From Mercurialis annua (taxonomy: Eukaryota; Streptophyta; Magnoliopsida; Malpighiales; Euphorbiaceae): DNA of 64,000 nucleotides. The DNA lies in the NCBI RefSeq assembly GCF_937616625.2, contig NC_065570.1, forward strand, positions 11,790,001 through 11,854,000, in the 5' to 3' direction. Positions 60,546 to 64,000 of the stretch are shown in pieces (the first letter of the stretch is position 1; every line of letters begins with the position of its first letter). A program made the translations under genes and the position numbers. A model generated the notes under the pieces. That model was given only the letters and a program-made list of their open reading frames with translations, made no database searches and was not told the DNA's origin.

Positions 60546-61262
60546 GAATAAAGTGTCAACCACGCCCTTAAATTTATGACACGGGGTCATCTAATTCAAT
60601 TTATACTTTTTAGGGTTAATTCTATATAAAATCACCATCTTTATATGTTATTTCATTTTAATCACGTCATTTTAAAAGTGTCAAATAAAATCACCACCTT
60701 TTATTTTTTTGCAAAACTATCACGAATGTGAAAATTCTGTGTATTTTTTTTGACTTGACAACCGGAATCAACAAGAAAATAGTAAGAGGAATGTATTTTG
60801 TGTGTTAATAGGGCATTAGTCAAATTTAAACATTTATTTGGGAGAAAAAAATATTGAATTTTACTCATCGATGATAGATTTGCAAAAAAATGAAAGATGG
60901 TGATTTTATTTGACACTTTTTAAAGGACATGATTAAAATGAAAAAACGTGTAAAGGTGGTTTAACCCTACTTTTTAAGCAACTAATCGCAAAACTCTTCA
61001 TTTTTGAGTTAAATAACCTATAATTTTTATTTTTATTTCAAAAAATAGATTAGGATAATTATATCGCAAGAATTAGGGAAGTATCTAATTATTTTTTTGC
61101 ATCCCTCACCTCCGATTTGTATTTTGTGCGTTTTAAAAATACAATTATAGGGTTATTTGTTCCAAAAAATAAAGAGTTTTAGGATTAGTTGGTCAAAAAA
61201 TTATAAACTGGGTTAGATGATTCTGTGTCACAAGTTTAGAGGGTGTGTTGACCCTTTATTCA
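60545..61262. mobile_element. Outer inverted-repeat element, split by a nested MITE
   Basis: Left arm GAATAAAGTGTCAACCACGC (60545 on) pairs with the right arm ending GGTGTGTTGACCCTTTATTC (to 61262). Further in, GACACGGGGTCATCTAAT pairs with GTTAGATGATTCTGTGTC. Without the inner MITE it would be about 350 bp. No clear target duplication. Confidence 0.65.
60613..60967. mobile_element. MITE (GGGTTAATT family) with exact 9-bp duplication
   Basis: The 355-bp element has ends GGGTTAATTCTATATAAAAT and a complement ending GTGGTTTAACCC, flanked by TACTTTTTA on both sides (60604-60612, 60968-60976). It is related to 15024-15340 in ends and in subterminal AAATCACCACCTTT words. It sits inside the outer element at 60545-61262, upstream of UXS. 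Confidence 0.87.
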
Positions 61263-61659
61263 TTTAAATGTACATTTACATTCAAAATAAAATATTTAAT
61301 TTAATTTAATTTATTTAAAATTAATTTTATATTTAAAATTTTGGAAAACTAAATACAAAAATTTATTTACAAATGATCTTCATAGAACTTATTTAGAAGT
61401 GACATGAAATCTACACTAGAATTAATTCTAACATTCCCTTAGAGAATTCTTTTATGAAAAACACTCAATTGTTTTGAAACATTTGAAATATTTATCTCCG
61501 TGAAAAAAAATTAGAGAAATCTTCGCTGTTTTAGATTTTATTTACAACAACATCCAGTTTTTTTAATATATTTACATTTTATATATTTTTTATTTTTCAA
61601 AATAATGTTTTTTAATTTGAAAAATAATTTTTTACATTCTCGCCAGCATCTAATCTTTG

Positions 61660-61819
61660 GTGTTTTTATAGTGCTTTTTTATTTTTAGTTTGATACTTTT
61701 ATAGTGCACTTATAGATGTATTTATTGTGTATCTTATGGTGTTTTTATAATGTTTTTTTAATCTTTTGTTTGGTGTTTTTATAGTATACTTATAGATGTA
61801 TTTATATTGTATTTATGGT
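61660..61819. repeat. Tandem repeat, two copies of about 80 bp
   Basis: Both copies contain GGTGTTTTTATA, then TATTTT/TTTAATC, then ACTTATAGATGTATTTAT and TGTAT...TTATGG. They begin near 61660 and 61739. Confidence 0.7.
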
Positions 61820-62199
61820 TTATTTATAGTTTTTAGTGTAAATACACTAGTAGCATCAAAATAAACAATAATAAGATGTAAATTAAAAAAATATTGTTTT
61901 TAAGAAAATAGGACATAATTGAAGACATAATGGACAAAAACAATTCTTAGCAATAAATATATTAACATCCGATCGAAAATGATATGTGTACAAAAAATCA
62001 GATTACAAATAACAATAACAGTTAGATTATAAATCTTATTAAAAAAATATAAACAGTCACAAAAACGACAGAGCAAAAGGAAGAAGCTCGTGACAAATCG
62101 TCGGATGGTGCCATTTTCGAACACAACACTACCAGAAGAAATACGACGACGATGAAGTTTTATTTTTGTTGGACTTGAATAATTTGAAACAATAAATCT

Positions 62200-63018
62200 A
62201 AGTAGATGGGAAAAGAAAATTCGTTGATAACTTTTTCTACGGAATGCACGCCACAAACCTTGCCTGGAACAATCCCGAGAACTGCTTAAAAGTGAGTACC
62301 AAAGCTTTGGTACCACTCTTGAGCTAATTCTTTCAAAGTAGTGCGGAACAATTTGCATATGACATGGTCCAGATTGGTCTGGACGTTGATCACCGCTTGG
62401 AACTTGTGTACATGGATTTTGGGGCATCTGGTACCATTGTACGACTCTAGGTTTGTTGGAAATTTGAACTTTTCCGAAAACTCGTGGGCTATGATGAAAT
62501 CGGCCAAGGGTGAGTCGTTGCATAGGGATATATCCACATTGTCATATCTTATCCCCAGCCCGCTCATCACTTGATGTATTTTCTCCTCTAGATGCTCATC
62601 TTCTTCTTTGGAGTTTGGTTCTCCTCCCATCCAAGATTTATCATCTGGAATGGATATCGGCATGTTCTGTTTTGGTCTGATCCTCCAGTTGGTTTCTCAT
62701 TATGCGTTGGCTTCTTCCTTTTGTCAACTACGGTGGCTGAATTCTGAACAGGTAGCTTTTTTGGAACAGATGACTTTTTTAATATCTTCCAAAAACTGGC
62801 AATCTCCGTGATAGCTTTAAACATGGCTGGATTAGTGATTGGCTCCTTTGTTGGAACTCCTTCATTGGCTCAACTGTCAGATTCACTCGTTTGATAGGTT
62901 GTGGGTCACTTATCTCCCCTTCTTCATTTTTTGGTAGAAACAAGTTCAGCGCCGCTGGTCCCTCTTCTACTACCCTGTCACCGACCGGCAGTGGTACATC
63001 ATCTCCGGGAAGATTCAT
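62200..63018 (-). pseudogene. Ty3/gypsy gag, frameshifted
   Basis: Three overlapping minus-strand frames form one broken gag. The N-terminal piece (63018-62779) begins MNLPGDDVPLPVGDR. The middle (62824-62588) is low-complexity. The third (62663-62286) carries the gag core: FKFPTNLESYNGT, then KIHVHKFQAVINVQTNLDH, then CKLFRTTLKELAQEWYQSF, matching the plant gypsy pattern (F-x(2)-P-x(2)-x-SYDGT then A-x-WF). A further frame continues with KQFSGLFQARFVACIP to about 62210. At least two frame changes are needed, so it is not functional. Downstream (lower coordinates) no zinc knuckle, protease or polymerase is seen, so the element is truncated. Confidence 0.7.
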
Positions 63019-64000
63019 AGTAAAATAAAATTAATCTGAAAGGAACAATGAAACAATAAGCTCCACGCGCACGCATTTAATTATACAAGTAAGAAACTCT
63101 AAGATCGCCTATTCGTGCCTTCCTGCATAGAGAACAATAAACTTCAAAGGACGTCAGGTGGTGTTACCTAAAAGTCACTCTGATTCGTAAATCAATAAGG
63201 GTTCTTTGGTAGAAAATAAGATTGATAAGTGTTTTAGGCTAATTATGTTTCTGATACCGTGTCTTGGAACGTGGTTTTGCCCCACAATCTTCTGTTCGTG
63301 TAAGGCAACGTTAGCCGATATTCTCGCTTAATGGGGATGAGAGGCAACTTTGCCCAATATACTTAGCCAGGCGAAGTAGTTCATATGGAAATCTCTCCTT
63401 AGGCGTTCTAGCTTCCTTGTGGGAGAATTTATCATGGGCGATCTAGACTCTTTAGGAAGACTTTTAACTTAGGAGAACTCAACTAGTTTGGCGAGGTGTC
63501 TGTGGACAACTCGCCTAGGGCGTGACTATTATCAAGTCAGTGTCACCTATAAACTCAATCCCTGCATGTAAAATGTCAACAAATAAGCATAAAGAATACA
63601 TTATTGTACAACAACTGAAAGACCCTATGGCAAACCGTGATTTTTGAATGAGAATCGAAAGATTAAACTCTTTGAATGCGGAATATAGAAATTAGAAAGA
63701 GTTTAAAGGATAGAGGACTGACACAAGAGATTTAGAGTGGTTCGGATCACAAATCGATCCTACTCCACTACTCAAACAAAGTTTGAGATTTTGAATCCAC
63801 TAAATGAGATCCACAAAGAGTTTTCTAAGATAACTCCAAACTTAGTGCTTTGTAGCTAAACACCAACTATGAGATTTTCCAAAGCTAATTTCTAACTCAC
63901 AAGGGTTGAGTTTTTCCAGAGCTAAACTCTAACTTACAATGATTTAGGAGTTTACAAGTTTACTCCAACATTACAACAAAACAGATGTAATTTAAAGATG
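63019..64000 (-). mobile_element. Upstream region of the gypsy gag and LTR-like DNA
   Basis: The first 600 bases are the expected place of leader and 5' LTR of the gag at 62200-63018. Repeated GGCGA/TCGCC words (GCCAGGCGAAG, TTGGCGAGGTG, AACTCGCCTAGG) are visible. From about 63700 the wording TTTAGAGTGGTTCGGATCAC and CGATCCTACTCCACTACTC is like retroelement LTR sequence of another kind. No TG...CA boundaries were fixed, and the window ends here. Confidence 0.35.

Noticed and set aside
1..64000. tRNA, rRNA, CRISPR or bacterial operon features
   Set aside because: None seen; the sequence is plant nuclear DNA with spliced genes.

Overview
The window is AT-rich eudicot nuclear DNA. Its genes have typical plant products, canonical plant introns, a chloroplast transit peptide and dense plant transposon remnants. 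I see no bacterial, organellar or viral genome organisation. Four apparently functional host genes are supported: a chloroplast TPR protein like SLOW GREEN 1 (11572-12624, +), a TRM/LONGIFOLIA-type protein with DUF4378 (30003-33588, +), a NaKR-type heavy-metal-associated protein (43971-45592, -), and a membrane-anchored UDP-glucuronate decarboxylase / UDP-xylose synthase of the UXS2/4 type (56314-60288, -). Exon structures for the last three were rebuilt by hand and keep frame through every junction.

Layout. 1-4.2 kb: edge of a Helitron with the N-terminal half of its Rep/helicase and two small, mutually homologous ORFs that look like divergent dsRNA-binding domains. 4.2-11.2 kb: AT-rich DNA with direct repeats, hairpins, a possible GARP gene scrap and a 1.6-kb LTR. 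11.5-12.6 kb: the SG1-like gene. 14.6-21.6 kb: a 7-kb near-perfect palindrome made of two head-to-head copies of a plant mobile domain (PMD) gene, bounded by a 9-bp target-site duplication. 21.6-29.5 kb: gene-free DNA with several MITEs and SINE-like heads. 29.5-33.6 kb: the TRM gene. 34-41.8 kb: repeats, including a GATACATC-rich tandem array and a GACGCG cluster. 41.8-43.5 kb: a Pack-MULE carrying two in-frame exons of an acyl-lipid thioesterase gene. 44-45.6 kb: the NaKR gene. 50-55.6 kb: a MULE-type element, an internally deleted LINE and nested MITEs. 56.3-60.3 kb: the UXS gene, whose first coding intron is AT-AC (U12 type). 60.5-64 kb: nested MITEs and a decayed Ty3/gypsy gag with an upstream LTR-like stretch.

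The host genes are metabolically unrelated neighbours. UXS makes UDP-xylose in the Golgi, NaKR concerns ion and phloem biology, TRM acts on the microtubule cortex, and SG1 in chloroplast biogenesis. The shared theme of the window is Mutator-type activity. Seven inverted-repeat elements have exact or near-exact 9-bp (one 10-bp) target duplications, and an eighth is nested in the palindrome. The most interesting systems are the PMD palindrome (a natural hairpin-RNA candidate comparable in architecture to Mu killer), the Pack-MULE with a spliceable thioesterase fragment, the Helitron-linked pair of dsRBD-like ORFs, and the U12 intron of UXS. All family assignments are by eye; no searches were run.
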